The notes under the pieces: generated by a model | Database searches by the model: none | What the model was told of the DNA's origin: nothing | Seen by the model: the letters and a program-made list of their open reading frames with translations, nothing else | In this document: piece by piece, positions 28,837 through 37,880 of the stretch | Layout of the letters: every line of letters starts with the position of its first letter | Position numbering within the stretch: the first letter of the stretch is position 1 | NCBI RefSeq assembly: GCF_002000485.1 | Contig: NZ_MLAJ01000002.1 | Location: forward strand, 1-64,000 | Origin: Rodentibacter ratti | GTDB taxonomy: Bacteria > Pseudomonadota > Gammaproteobacteria > Enterobacterales > Pasteurellaceae | Direction: 5' to 3' | DNA: 64,000 nucleotides | Position numbers and translations under genes: made by a program

Positions 28837-30099
28837 TTACAGTTTAACAACCTTCGCTTGCTTAATCATATTGTCTGCCACTTCTAGAATCGTTATTTGC
28901 AGCCCTTCGATTTCGCAAAGCGTACCCTCGTCAGGGATTTCTTCAAGATGTTCTAGAATGAGTCCGTTGAAAGTGCGGGCATCTTCAGTATCCAAGCCCC
29001 AACCGAACAGTTTATTCAGGTCCCGTAGATTAGCAGATCCGTCAATAATGATTGAACCATCAGATTGTGGCGTAACTTCCTCGTGAATACTCGGAGCGGT
29101 GGAAGTAGTAAAATCACCAACAATTTCTTCCAAAATATCTTCCAATGTAACCAATCCTTTAATATCGCCATACTCATCGACCACAAGCCCAATACGCTCT
29201 TTATTGGTACGGAAATTAGCCAACTGCGTTTTTAACGGCGTTCCTTCCGGAATAAAATAGACCTCGTCGGCCGCTCGAATAAGGGTTTCTTTAGTAAACT
29301 CATTTTTCTCAAGTAACAATCGAAATGCCTCACGCACACGCAAAATACCAAGTACATTTTTATCGAGGCTACCTTTATACAGTACTACACGATTATGTGC
29401 CGCATGATTAAGCTGACGCATAATGGCTTTCCAATCATCGTCAATATCAATACCGCCAATTTCATTGCGTGGTACCATAATATCGTCCACCGTGACCGTT
29501 TCCATATCCAAAATGGAAAGCAACATTTGCGGGTGTTGCTCGCCCGGTGTTGCTTCTCCTGCTTCACTCACGATACTACGTAACTCTTCGCTACTAATCA
29601 CCTGTTTTTGCATTTCCGGCTTTAATCCCATCATTTTCATTAACAGCGTGGTAAATAAATTCATAAACCACACCACCGGATAAAAAATCTTAATCAGTAC
29701 ATTCAAAATATGGCTAGATAAAAAAGCAACTTTTTCAGGGTGAAGCGCAGCAACTGTTTTAGGGAAAATTTCAGAAAAGACAAGCATCACAAAGGTTAGT
29801 AATCCCGTTGCAATTGCTACACCGGCATCGCCATAAAGACGCATCCCGATCATCGTTGCAATGGCGGATGCGCTAATGTTTACTAAATTGTTAAAAATAA
29901 GAATGAAGCTCAATAAGGTATCGGGCTTTTCTAATAATTTCTCGGCTTTTTGCGCCCCTTTATTGCCTTGTTCGGCAAGATAACGCATTCGATATTTATT
30001 CAGAGAAAGTAAGCCGGTTTCGGAGCTTGAAAAGTAAGCGGATAAAACTAAACAGATAATGAGTGTAATAAATAACGTACTAAGGGGAATACTGTCCAA
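28837..30099 (-). CDS. yfjD: YfjD-like CNNM/CorC transporter (DUF21, CBS, CorC_HlyC)
   Basis: A 420-residue inner-membrane protein. Residues about 1-190 form the DUF21/CNNM transmembrane domain (FSSSETGLLSLNKYRMRYL with its conserved SSSET), then a CBS pair at about 205-330 (VDDIMVPRNEIGGID), and a C-terminal CorC_HlyC domain (FNGLILEHLEEIPDEGT). The family is linked to Mg2+/Co2+ homeostasis. It follows ypjD on the same strand and lies beside divergent ffh, as in E. coli. Confidence 0.92.
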   Translation of the reverse strand: MDSIPLSTLFITLIICLVLSAYFSSSETGLLSLNKYRMRYLAEQGNKGAQKAEKLLEKPDTLLSFILIFNNLVNISASAIATMIGMRLYGDAGVAIATGLLTFVMLVFSEIFPKTVAALHPEKVAFLSSHILNVLIKIFYPVVWFMNLFTTLLMKMMGLKPEMQKQVISSEELRSIVSEAGEATPGEQHPQMLLSILDMETVTVDDIMVPRNEIGGIDIDDDWKAIMRQLNHAAHNRVVLYKGSLDKNVLGILRVREAFRLLLEKNEFTKETLIRAADEVYFIPEGTPLKTQLANFRTNKERIGLVVDEYGDIKGLVTLEDILEEIVGDFTTSTAPSIHEEVTPQSDGSIIIDGSANLRDLNKLFGWGLDTEDARTFNGLILEHLEEIPDEGTLCEIEGLQITILEVADNMIKQAKVVKL

Positions 30100-30178
30100 G
30101 AGAGAATCCTTTTGTTAGTTAAACAAGAGTTGAATAAAAATCCAACGATAAAGGCGAACCTCTGCTCGCCCTTATTGA

Positions 30179-30964
30179 CTAAATTAACCGACTACCGAAG
30201 TAGGCAATTGTGAGCAAAATAATACCTGAAATAGCATAAAAAATCATCCTTTTTCCACGCCAGCCTAGACGCCAGTGTCCGAAAAGCGCTACACCAAAAA
30301 CAACCCAAGCCAAGAATGAGAAAACGCCTTTATGGATATTTTCTGCGGTTAATGCATTTATAGAATGGTAGATACCTGAAATTAATGTCAGAGTCAGTAA
30401 TAATTCACCTGCGGCAAACACTCGATAAAAATGCCGTTCAACCGTAATCAAAGAAGGGATTACCGGTGAAAATGCGGTTTTTTTCGCTTTCAAACTACGA
30501 TCTATCCAAGCGACTTGAATGGCGTATAACGTTGCAATAAAGCATACGGCATAAGTAAAAATAGATAATCCGATATGAAATAACATCGCCGGCTCCTGAT
30601 CCAACAACTGAATCATATGGCTCGGAATAAATGTCGCCAAAACCAAGTTAAAAATAGAGAAAGAAAACACAATCGGTAACAAAAACCACATAGAATTTAC
30701 CACCAACATAGCCAATATTGCCAAAATCGCAATGTTTACGCTCATTAATGAGCTGATTTCAACTAAGCTAAACTTACGTTCTAAGGCTAATTCCTGTAAT
30801 GCAGGATAAAGACTTATGAGATGGAATACGACGGCTAAAAGTGCGGTCAAAAAGAACAATGTTTTTTTCGGACGGCGTTTTTCGTTATCCGAAGAATTAA
30901 GCAATGGCGCAATCATTAATGCGCTAATTAAATAAAACAAAATCGAAAAAACGGCAAACCACAT
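30179..30964 (-). CDS. ypjD: YpjD/CcsA-like inner membrane protein
   Basis: A 261-residue protein with eight hydrophobic segments, resembling the cytochrome c assembly protein domain of CcsA/CcmC. A Trp-rich core typical of heme handlers is weak, so heme handling is not assured; the E. coli homologue has been named for a role in metal tolerance. It is divergent from ffh and 79 bases upstream of yfjD, likely the same operon. The gene context is conserved between Haemophilus and E. coli. Confidence 0.88.
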   Translation of the reverse strand: MWFAVFSILFYLISALMIAPLLNSSDNEKRRPKKTLFFLTALLAVVFHLISLYPALQELALERKFSLVEISSLMSVNIAILAILAMLVVNSMWFLLPIVFSFSIFNLVLATFIPSHMIQLLDQEPAMLFHIGLSIFTYAVCFIATLYAIQVAWIDRSLKAKKTAFSPVIPSLITVERHFYRVFAAGELLLTLTLISGIYHSINALTAENIHKGVFSFLAWVVFGVALFGHWRLGWRGKRMIFYAISGIILLTIAYFGSRLI

Positions 30965-31040
30965 AATCGTTGTCTCTTGTTAGGAATTGTTATTATTTTA
31001 GCGTTCTGATTCCGAATTCGCTATAAATTTATTTGAAATG

Positions 31041-31068
31041 ATGAAAAACGCCTAGATTTCGGTATAAT
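31041..31068 (+). promoter_or_regulatory. ffh promoter
   Basis: Perfect -10 TATAAT at 31063-31068 with a weak -35 ATGAAA at 31041-31046 (16-base spacer). The start codon lies 35 bases downstream. Confidence 0.6.
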
Positions 31069-31103
31069 CACGGCAATTTTTGATGAAAAAAACAGGATTA
31101 AGA

Positions 31104-32492
31104 ATGTTCGAGAATTTATCTGATCGCCTTTCGAAAACCCTACGTAATATCACGGGGAAAGGTCGTTTAACGGAAGATAATATTAAAGAAACCCTACGTG
31201 AAGTGCGTATGGCATTGTTGGAAGCCGATGTAGCATTACCGGTGGTGCGTGAATTTATCGCAAAAGTAAAGGAAAGCGCATTAGGCGAAGAAGTTAATAA
31301 AAGTTTAACCCCGGGGCAAGAATTCTTAAAAATCGTACAACGTGAGCTTGAAAAAGCCATGGGGGAAGCAAATGAAAGCTTAAATCTTGCCACCCAGCCC
31401 CCGGCAGCCATTTTAATGGCGGGTTTACAAGGTGCAGGGAAAACCACCAGCGTGGGAAAATTGGCAAAATTCTTGCGTGAACGCCATAAAAAGAAAGTAT
31501 TGGTCGTCTCTGCTGACGTGTACCGCCCTGCGGCAATCAAACAATTGGAAACGTTGGCACAATCCGTAGGCGTGGATTTCTTCCCATCAGATGTCAAACA
31601 AAATCCGGTAGAAATTGCCAAAGCCGCCCTTTCAGAAGCCAAACTCAAATTCTACGACGTTCTCATCGTGGATACTGCCGGTCGCCTACATGTGGATAGC
31701 GAAATGATGGATGAAATCAAACAAATCCACAGTGCGTTAAATCCAATCGAAACCCTCTTTACTGTTGATGCGATGACGGGGCAAGATGCGGCAAACACCC
31801 CCAAAGCGTTTAATGAAGCATTACCGCTCACCGGCGTAATCCTCACCAAAGTAGATGGCGATGCCCGTGGCGGGGCGGCATTGTCAATCCGTCAAATTAC
31901 CGGCAAACCGATAAAATTCCTTGGTGTGGGGGAAAAAACCGATGCTCTTGAGCCATTCCACCCGGATCGTGTTGCCTCTCGTATTTTAGGCATGGGTGAT
32001 GTGCTTTCCCTTATCGAAGATCTCGAACGTTCGGTAGATCGTGAAAAAGCGGAAAAAATGGCACAAAAATTCAAGAAAGGCGATGCCTTTACCCTTGATG
32101 ATTTCCGCGAACAACTCATCGAAATGAAAAAAATGGGCGGTATGATGTCGATGCTGGAAAAACTCCCCGGCGCGAAGAATTTACCGGATCATGTGAAAAA
32201 CCAAGTGGACGATAAAATGTTCATCAAAATGGAAGCGATCATTAACTCTATGACTTTAAAAGAGCGTGCCAATCCCGACATTATCAAAGGTTCCCGCCGT
32301 CGCCGCATTGCATTAGGCTCCGGCACACAAGTGCAAGATGTAAACAAATTGCTCAAACAATTTGATGAAATGCAGCGTATGATGAAAAAAATGCGTAAAG
32401 GCGGAATGTCGAAAATGATGCGGGGTATGCAAGGTCTAATGGGCGGAGGCTTGGGCGGTCTTGGTGGTTTAGGGGGAATGTTTAAACGTTAA
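31104..32492 (+). CDS. ffh: Signal recognition particle protein Ffh
   Basis: The SRP54 GTPase that binds 4.5S RNA and signal sequences of nascent inner-membrane proteins. At 462 residues it has the N domain (MFENLSDRLSKTLRNITG), the G domain with P-loop GLQGAGKTTS and DTAGR, and the methionine-rich M domain (MGGMMSMLEKLPGAKNLP), ending in a Gly/Met-rich tail. The start at 31104 is preceded by AGGA and gives the normal N-terminus. Upstream in-frame starts at 31080 (TTG) and 31083 (ATG) give an atypical extension and lack a binding site. Confidence 0.98.
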   Translation: MFENLSDRLSKTLRNITGKGRLTEDNIKETLREVRMALLEADVALPVVREFIAKVKESALGEEVNKSLTPGQEFLKIVQRELEKAMGEANESLNLATQPPAAILMAGLQGAGKTTSVGKLAKFLRERHKKKVLVVSADVYRPAAIKQLETLAQSVGVDFFPSDVKQNPVEIAKAALSEAKLKFYDVLIVDTAGRLHVDSEMMDEIKQIHSALNPIETLFTVDAMTGQDAANTPKAFNEALPLTGVILTKVDGDARGGAALSIRQITGKPIKFLGVGEKTDALEPFHPDRVASRILGMGDVLSLIEDLERSVDREKAEKMAQKFKKGDAFTLDDFREQLIEMKKMGGMMSMLEKLPGAKNLPDHVKNQVDDKMFIKMEAIINSMTLKERANPDIIKGSRRRRIALGSGTQVQDVNKLLKQFDEMQRMMKKMRKGGMSKMMRGMQGLMGGGLGGLGGLGGMFKR

Positions 32493-32515
32493 AAAATTCA
32501 CCCCTACAAAAAACT

Positions 32516-32557
32516 AAGTGCGGTTGAAAAACACAGCGTTTTTTAACCGCACTTTTT
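32516..32557 (+). terminator. ffh terminator from paired uptake signals
   Basis: AAGTGCGGTT (32516-32525) and AACCGCACTT (32545-32554), with inner AAAAA/TTTTT pairing and a T run after the stem. Confidence 0.88.
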
Positions 32558-32665
32558 CATTTCTTCTTGATCTCGATCAAACCAATACCCGCTTTTTAGT
32601 ATGGGTTTTACGCCTCTTCAACTTTATACTGCACTCATATTCAACTTTTCTTATAAAATTTCAAC

Positions 32666-33004
32666 ATGAGTGATAATCCATTTAAAGCTCGCTGGTCTAT
32701 GCAAGGCAATACTTTATGTTTAGGACATTGGGACATTTCTTATCTTGATTTACCCATTACTCTACCTCGCGAACGCCGTGATCAAGATATGGGCACGGAA
32801 AATATTTATAATTTTATGGATCCTGAAGATGAACTTTATCGAGAAGGATTAGGGGAAGATGAATGGATTGTCGAAAATATTGAATGGCTTTCCGATGTTT
32901 TTATTGAACACAACATTCCATTGGAAGAAAGTACCATGCGGGCTTTTTATCAAGCAGTAAATAAAGAAGATTGGCGTTGTGGCAGTTGCGGTGGTTGTAT
33001 TTAG
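32666..33004 (+). CDS. Small protein with C-terminal CGSCGGC motif
   Basis: A 112-residue acidic, soluble protein that I do not recognise. There is no signal peptide or membrane segment. The C-terminus is striking: WRCGSCGGCI, with three closely spaced cysteines (C-x2-C-x2-C) that could bind a metal or be redox-active. Another Cys lies near residue 18. The upstream ATG is preceded by only a weak binding site. It follows ffh after a terminator, so it has its own promoter, and precedes the AEC transporter gene by 72 bases. Confidence 0.65.
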   Translation: MSDNPFKARWSMQGNTLCLGHWDISYLDLPITLPRERRDQDMGTENIYNFMDPEDELYREGLGEDEWIVENIEWLSDVFIEHNIPLEESTMRAFYQAVNKEDWRCGSCGGCI

Positions 33005-33076
33005 AACAAATTATTTTGCCCTTTCTCATCATCTGTAGTTTAATAACTCAATATTTTTCTTTGCGTTAAAAAATCT

Positions 33077-34006
33077 ATGGATATCGCATTTTTACTCGGC
33101 AGCAAAATTATTGAACTCACCCTTATCGTATTAATGGGATATGGGCTGGTAAAAACCAAACTTTTAAAATCAGAAGACAGCAAACCTCTTTCCATTATCG
33201 GGCTTTACATTATTAGCCCGGCAGTGATGATCGAAGCCTTCCAAATAGACTATACTCCTAAAATTCTCCAAGGATTAATGCTTTCTCTTGGTATGGCAGT
33301 ATTTCTCCACATTATTCTTATTATCACAGGACGCATGCTAAAACGCCTGCTAAAGCTCGATCCCATTGAACACGCCACCGCTATTTATTCAAATTCAGGC
33401 AACTTGATTATTCCTATTGTGATGTCGCTTTTTGGGAAAGAATGGGTTATTTATGCCAGCTGTTTTATTGTGGTACAAACTTTTTTGTTTTGGACACATT
33501 GCCGCCTGATTATTGTCGGGAAAGGCAATTTAAGCCTGAAAGTGATGGTGAAAAATATCAATATGTGGTCAATTTTTATTGGTGTTGTGCTATTCGCCTT
33601 TCAAATAAAATTACCGGAGTTTATTAACGGCACACTTTCTTCCGTTGGCGTTTTCATCGGCCCAAATGCGATGTTAATTGCCGGAATGTTGATCGCATCT
33701 ATCCCACTGCGAACGATTTTTTCATCAAAACGCATTTATTTGGTCACCGCACTTCGTTTAGTATTGATCCCTATTTTCCTCTTGGTGATTATCAAACTTT
33801 GTGGCTTTGCCGGTTGGGTCGAAAATGGCGAAACCATTGCGATGATCAGCTTTCTTGCCACGACTAGCCCTTCTGCCGCCACGGTGACGCAAATGGCCTT
33901 GATTTTCGGTAACAATGCTCAAAAAGCCAGTGCGATTTATGGCGTCACGACTTTCCTTTGCGTATTCACTATGCCGTTTGTCATCGCACTTTATCAAATG
34001 TGGTGA
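33077..34006 (+). CDS. AEC family (auxin efflux carrier-like) transporter
   Basis: A 309-residue inner-membrane protein with about ten hydrophobic segments in two halves of five, as in the AEC family. The first half contains YSNSGNLIIPIVMSLFG, the usual N-x-G-x-x-x-P motif, and the second ends in a crossover TSPSAATVTQMALIFG. Bacterial members carry malate, malonate or other organic acids, or are of unknown substrate, and nothing nearby points to one. ATG at 33077; there is no strong ribosome binding site. Confidence 0.87.
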   Translation: MDIAFLLGSKIIELTLIVLMGYGLVKTKLLKSEDSKPLSIIGLYIISPAVMIEAFQIDYTPKILQGLMLSLGMAVFLHIILIITGRMLKRLLKLDPIEHATAIYSNSGNLIIPIVMSLFGKEWVIYASCFIVVQTFLFWTHCRLIIVGKGNLSLKVMVKNINMWSIFIGVVLFAFQIKLPEFINGTLSSVGVFIGPNAMLIAGMLIASIPLRTIFSSKRIYLVTALRLVLIPIFLLVIIKLCGFAGWVENGETIAMISFLATTSPSAATVTQMALIFGNNAQKASAIYGVTTFLCVFTMPFVIALYQMW

Positions 34007-34019
34007 GATAAACAAAAAA

Positions 34020-34042
34020 TAAGGACACACAGTGTGTCCTTA
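34020..34042. repeat. Perfect 11-base-pair palindrome GGACACAC-A-GTGTGTCC
   Basis: TAAGGACACAC, A, GTGTGTCCTTA. On the minus strand it is followed by TTATTTTTTG, so it can terminate the minus-strand ygjV-side transcript. Its core matches the inner arms of the nested repeat at 25909-25990. Confidence 0.75.
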
Positions 34043-34068
34043 CAAATAAACCCCCAATCAGGTTGCAA

Positions 34069-34182
34069 CGGCACTATAATGCCGAGGATAGGGTAAAAAG
34101 TGCGGTCATAAAATCCGAAGGATTTTGAACGTTGGCTTTCCAACGGCTCCGAAGGAATGAATAAATCACCTCTGTGATTTAT
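34069..34182. repeat. Run of four hairpins
   Basis: Within 114 bases: CGGCA/TGCCG (34069-34084); AAAATCC-GAA-GGATTTT (34110-34126); CGTTGG-CTTT-CCAACG (34130-34145); ATAAATCAC-CTCT-GTGATTTAT (34161-34182). TCCGAAGGA occurs twice, at 34114-34122 and 34148-34156. An uptake signal sits between the first two. It could be a structured RNA, a remnant of a mobile element or an intergenic repeat family. Confidence 0.65.
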
Positions 34183-34188
34183 GAGTAA

Positions 34189-34434
34189 TTATTTCAATGT
34201 TTTTGAAAGAGGCTGTTCTTTCTTCAAACGGTAAAGTTGATAAAGGTTTACACAAACAAGAAAACCATTCAGCACCGCAACAGGATAAGCATCAATAATC
34301 ATACCGTAAATCACAAACAAAACGGCACCAATACTATTTACAATTCGTAAGTGAACAATTGATTTAAACAAAAATGAAGCTGCGACAAAAAATGTTGCGA
34401 TATAGCCTAATAATTCAATGAAATTAAATTCCAT
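34189..34434 (-). CDS. YgjV-like small inner membrane protein
   Basis: An 81-residue hydrophobic protein with three predicted membrane segments. The sequence IVNSIGAVLFVIYGMIIDAYPVAVLNG is characteristic of the YgjV type, whose function is unknown. I chose ATG at 34434 (MEFNFIELLGYIA); the frame is open to 34527, but the extra 31 residues are not typical. It is downstream of azlD, with 123 bases between, and may be the last gene of the metR-azlCD unit. Confidence 0.7.
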   Translation of the reverse strand: MEFNFIELLGYIATFFVAASFLFKSIVHLRIVNSIGAVLFVIYGMIIDAYPVAVLNGFLVCVNLYQLYRLKKEQPLSKTLK

Positions 34435-34557
34435 GATATGCCCTGTTTTGAATAAAAAATGTGGGGGCATAATAAAAGATTTAAAAAGGGAGGAAAAGAG
34501 GCGAAATAAAGGCAACCGATTGCCCAATAAAGAATTTTTATTTCGCTCCTCAAAAGA

Positions 34558-34887
34558 TTAAACGAAGACAATTTGAACCAATAGCATATAAAAAATCGTG
34601 CCTACCGCAATGGAAAGAAACATATTCTTTTTCCAAAAATGTAGCGCCAAAACCAATGCTCCGGCAAGAAAATCAGGAATACCATGATAGCCACTCAATA
34701 GATCAATATTTTTATAGCAATATACGACAAGCATTCCGAACATCGCCGCAGGTAACACTTTGCCGAGATAACGGATATATTCAGGGATTGGGCGGTTTGC
34801 AGGAAAGATCCAAAAAGGAAGAAGTCGGGTAAATTGTACTGCAAATATACAAACACCAATCGTTATAATCTGTTCCGTTAAAGTCAT
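34558..34887 (-). CDS. azlD: AzlD, branched-chain amino acid exporter small subunit
   Basis: A 109-residue inner-membrane protein with about four hydrophobic segments, of the AzlD/YgaH family. It works with AzlC, whose gene it overlaps by four bases (ATGA), to export branched-chain amino acids or analogues. The motif FTRLLPFWIF followed by a Pro-rich loop is typical. Its translation is probably coupled to azlC. Confidence 0.9.
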   Translation of the reverse strand: MTLTEQIITIGVCIFAVQFTRLLPFWIFPANRPIPEYIRYLGKVLPAAMFGMLVVYCYKNIDLLSGYHGIPDFLAGALVLALHFWKKNMFLSIAVGTIFYMLLVQIVFV

Positions 34888-35606
34888 CTTAACGCCTCCA
34901 ATTTACTTTCTATTTTAGGACGACGTAGTGTTAGAATGACCCAAATGCCAATTAAAGTTGGGATTAAAAAATGCTGTTTTCCTACGATGAGCAAAGAAAC
35001 CAAAGCAATCCCTAAACCAAACAAAGAACTATCATGAGATTTTTCTTTCATCCAATTCTCAGCAAAGATCACCAAGAAAAGTGCGGTCATAGCAAACTCA
35101 ACACCTTTTAAATCAACAGGTAAAATCTCTCCAAATAAATTTCCCATCGCTGCACCCAACACCCAATAAATGTGTAGATACAAGCTCACAAAAAACATAT
35201 ACCAGCCTTTATCTAAGTGCGCTGAAATTTTTGCCATATAATTCAATGAGAAAGATTCGTCTACTAATGAACTAATTAAATACCAACGTTTTTTACCGAG
35301 ATGAACGCCGTATTTTTCTAACATAGAAATGCCATAGAAAATTTGCCTGCCACTTACCATGAGCGCCACTAACAATACACTTATCGGTGAAAAAGGCAGC
35401 ACCAACGCACTGGCGGCAATAAATTCAACCGATCCGGCATAAATTAATAACGCCATCAATGTAGGGTACCAAACACCAAAACCCAGTGCTTTCATATAAA
35501 TGCCATAGGCTACGCCAAGAAATAAAAATCCGGCGATCATCGGGGCACTGTAAGGTAATGCTGCTTTCGCTGCGGCACGGATAGGATGTGCTTTAGAAAA
35601 ATCCAT
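34884..35606 (-). CDS. azlC: AzlC, branched-chain amino acid exporter large subunit
   Basis: A 240-residue AzlC/YgaZ-type permease. Motifs: GFLFLGVAYGIYMKALG, YAGSVEFIAASALV and SGRQIFYGISM, typical of the family; the mid-region has DESFSLNY. The gene follows metR with no intergenic base, so regulator and exporter are cotranscribed. This suggests that the exported substrate may be methionine, which some AzlCD/YgaZH pairs transport, but that is inference. Confidence 0.92.
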   Translation of the reverse strand: MDFSKAHPIRAAAKAALPYSAPMIAGFLFLGVAYGIYMKALGFGVWYPTLMALLIYAGSVEFIAASALVLPFSPISVLLVALMVSGRQIFYGISMLEKYGVHLGKKRWYLISSLVDESFSLNYMAKISAHLDKGWYMFFVSLYLHIYWVLGAAMGNLFGEILPVDLKGVEFAMTALFLVIFAENWMKEKSHDSSLFGLGIALVSLLIVGKQHFLIPTLIGIWVILTLRRPKIESKLEALR

Positions 35607-36554
35607 TTACTCCCTCGCTAATTCTAAAACGGACAACCCCGGTAAAGTGGAAAAACTTTGAGATTTAACGGTTTGATAAAAATCTTCCATATAAGCAAGA
35701 CTTTCATCTTCTTTTCTAATGGCCGCATATAAATTGCTATACAAACCTTCTTGCGTAACTTTTCGTGCCACTACATAACCTTTTTCAAGGTATGGCAATG
35801 CCGCCCAATAAGGCACAGTAGCAATACCACGGCGACTTGCTACGAGCTGAATCATTGCGATCGTCAGTTCTGTGGTACGACGTGTGGGATTGATCCCCTT
35901 CGGTTTTAACACTTTACGCAATAGATCTAACATATCATCCGGTACGGGATAAGTTACCCATGTTTCATCGGCAAAATCCTCTGCCTCCCAAACGGCTTTT
36001 TCTGCCAAAACATGATCTTTCGAACAAATCCCCATCATTTCATAAGAAAAGAGCGGTTTAAAAATCACCTCATCATTGTCTTCGATTTCCGAAACAATGA
36101 CACAGTCTGCCCGATGAGAAAGCAATAACCCCACCGGATCCGTATGAAAACCGGACACAATATCCAATTCCACCAAGCCCCAATTTTGACGAAAGGCATC
36201 CATTGCCGGCATTAACCAATCAAAGCAAGTATGACATTCCACCGCAATTCGCAGCTGCCCTGCCTCACCATGTTTAACACGAATTAAATCACGCTCCGCA
36301 TCAATCACTTTTGGCATTACTTCATTGGCAAGACGAATCAAACGCTCCCCTGCTGCGGTAAAACGTAACGGATGGCTCTTGCGTTCAAACAAGGGCAAAC
36401 CAAATTGATCTTCAAGGAGCTTTATTTGATGGGAAAGGGCGGATTGGGTGAGATAAACCCGTTTCGCTGCCAATGAAACACTGCCCGTTTCTTTTAAGGC
36501 GAGCAGCGTTTTAAGATGTCGAAATTCAAGAAATGTGGGCTTCATGAGTACCAT
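35607..36554 (-). CDS. metR: MetR-like LysR-family transcriptional regulator
   Basis: A 315-residue LysR-type regulator. The N-terminal winged HTH (LKTLLALKETGSVSLAAKRV, then TQSALSHQIKLLEDQFG) and the effector domain (RIAVECHTCFDWLMPAMDAF) align by eye with E. coli MetR, which binds homocysteine and controls methionine genes. Met4 (36545) is an alternative start; neither has a clear ribosome binding site. A MetR-box-like dyad overlaps the first codons. The azlC and azlD genes follow directly. Confidence 0.87.
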   Translation of the reverse strand: MVLMKPTFLEFRHLKTLLALKETGSVSLAAKRVYLTQSALSHQIKLLEDQFGLPLFERKSHPLRFTAAGERLIRLANEVMPKVIDAERDLIRVKHGEAGQLRIAVECHTCFDWLMPAMDAFRQNWGLVELDIVSGFHTDPVGLLLSHRADCVIVSEIEDNDEVIFKPLFSYEMMGICSKDHVLAEKAVWEAEDFADETWVTYPVPDDMLDLLRKVLKPKGINPTRRTTELTIAMIQLVASRRGIATVPYWAALPYLEKGYVVARKVTQEGLYSNLYAAIRKEDESLAYMEDFYQTVKSQSFSTLPGLSVLELARE

Positions 36555-36557
36555 TCA
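36545..36557. promoter_or_regulatory. MetR-box-like sequence at the metR start
   Basis: TGAGTACCATTCA fits the MetR consensus TGAANNNNNTTCA at seven of eight fixed positions. If translation begins at the downstream ATG (36545), the site lies just upstream of the gene. Such sites also occur by chance. Confidence 0.4.
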
Positions 36558-36691
36558 TAAAATAATAAAAATGAATGAGCAATATGATACCGTAAAACAG
36601 GGAAAATTAAAGCTTAAGGAATCAGAACCTTTTTTCTTAGTGATATTTTCATTTTATATTAAATATAGCTACTCTGAGCATATATACAAAA

Positions 36692-36717
36692 ATAGAGGCA
36701 CCAATTGATGCCTCTAT
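36692..36717 (-). terminator. Terminator of the yjiH-yjiG-peptidase operon
   Basis: ATAGAGGCA (36692-36700), eight-base loop, TGCCTCTAT (36709-36717), followed on the minus strand by TTTTTG. It lies 16 bases after the peptidase stop codon. Confidence 0.85.
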
Positions 36718-36732
36718 ATTCTACGAGCAAAT

Positions 36733-37866
36733 TCAAGACGGATGAGACATTAATGCATTAATTACGCCGACGACAAGATTACATTTAGGAATAACCGAAT
36801 TTATCTCCAAATATTCAGTTTTCTCATGCATATTACCACCTGTTGGCCCCAAACCATCAATCGTCGGACAGCCTGCTGAGGCTGCAATATTACCATCACT
36901 TAATCCGCCTGCATCGACCCATTTTATAGGTATCGCCAATTTTTCTCCCACTTCATCAAACACCTTTTTAATTAGAGGAAGATATTTCTCATCAATCATT
37001 GGGGATTCTTTATTAATCAAAGTTTTTGTTGAAGTGACCCCTTCCACCAACGGATTTTCAAGCACGCGTTGCAAATGCTGTTCAAAAAATTCGATTGATG
37101 AGGATTTTTTATAACGCATTTCAATCATTAATGCCGCATAATCCGCAATCACATTATGCCCACTTCCTCCGTGAGTCATCACGCAATTAAACGTATGTCC
37201 GGCATCAAAATCATTCAATTGATAAAATTCAGTAATGAAATGTGCCGCTTCAACTAATGCGGAACGCCCCCGCTCAGGGCAATTTCCCGCATGAGCCGCC
37301 ACACCATGAAATTCAATTTGATAGGTAACCATTCCTTTTCGAGTAGAGACCATTGAACCATCTTCCCGTGCGGGCTCCATGACAAAACAATAACGTGCTT
37401 TGCGTGCATATTCACGAATACTTTCTTTTGCATAAAGTGAGCCGTTTTCTTCGTGAGAATTTAAGTAAATCCCGATTGTGTATTTCGATAAATCTAATTC
37501 CCGAGCAATATAGAAAGACAATAATGCACCGGATTTATCATCAATCACGCCTAATGCGTTAATGCGTTCTTCTTTCCTTGTAAAAGGCACATCTTTCCCG
37601 GTTCCTAACGGAAATACCGTATCCATATGTGCAACAAAGAGAATATCGAATTTTTCCGCATCTAAACGATTACTGATAAACAAACCCGGGGCCACCTTAT
37701 CGGAAGTCATAGGAATTCGTTTATGTTGTAATCCCTGTGCTTCTGCTTTTTTAATGAACCATTCCGCTACCTGATTAACGCCATCAATATCGGTCGTTGG
37801 ACTTTCAATATCGGTGAGCTCTTTAAGTTCATCTAAAAATATCTCTAATTGTTCATTATTCATCAT
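36733..37866 (-). CDS. M20 family metallopeptidase
   Basis: A 377-residue zinc peptidase of the M20 family (CPG2/PepT-like). Metal and catalytic residues: His80 and Asp82 (AHMDTVFP), the bridging Asp in VIDDKSG, the Glu-Glu pair in HEENGS, and a C-terminal His (MHEKTEYL). Substrates of the family are dipeptides, acylated amino acids or folylpolyglutamates. It is the last gene of the yjiH-yjiG operon, in the place that iadA (isoaspartyl dipeptidase) has in E. coli, which suggests a related peptide-degrading role. The start is Met1 or Met2, with AAGGA upstream. Confidence 0.88.
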   Translation of the reverse strand: MMNNEQLEIFLDELKELTDIESPTTDIDGVNQVAEWFIKKAEAQGLQHKRIPMTSDKVAPGLFISNRLDAEKFDILFVAHMDTVFPLGTGKDVPFTRKEERINALGVIDDKSGALLSFYIARELDLSKYTIGIYLNSHEENGSLYAKESIREYARKARYCFVMEPAREDGSMVSTRKGMVTYQIEFHGVAAHAGNCPERGRSALVEAAHFITEFYQLNDFDAGHTFNCVMTHGGSGHNVIADYAALMIEMRYKKSSSIEFFEQHLQRVLENPLVEGVTSTKTLINKESPMIDEKYLPLIKKVFDEVGEKLAIPIKWVDAGGLSDGNIAASAGCPTIDGLGPTGGNMHEKTEYLEINSVIPKCNLVVGVINALMSHPS

Positions 37867-37880
37867 TTATTCCTTCATTG

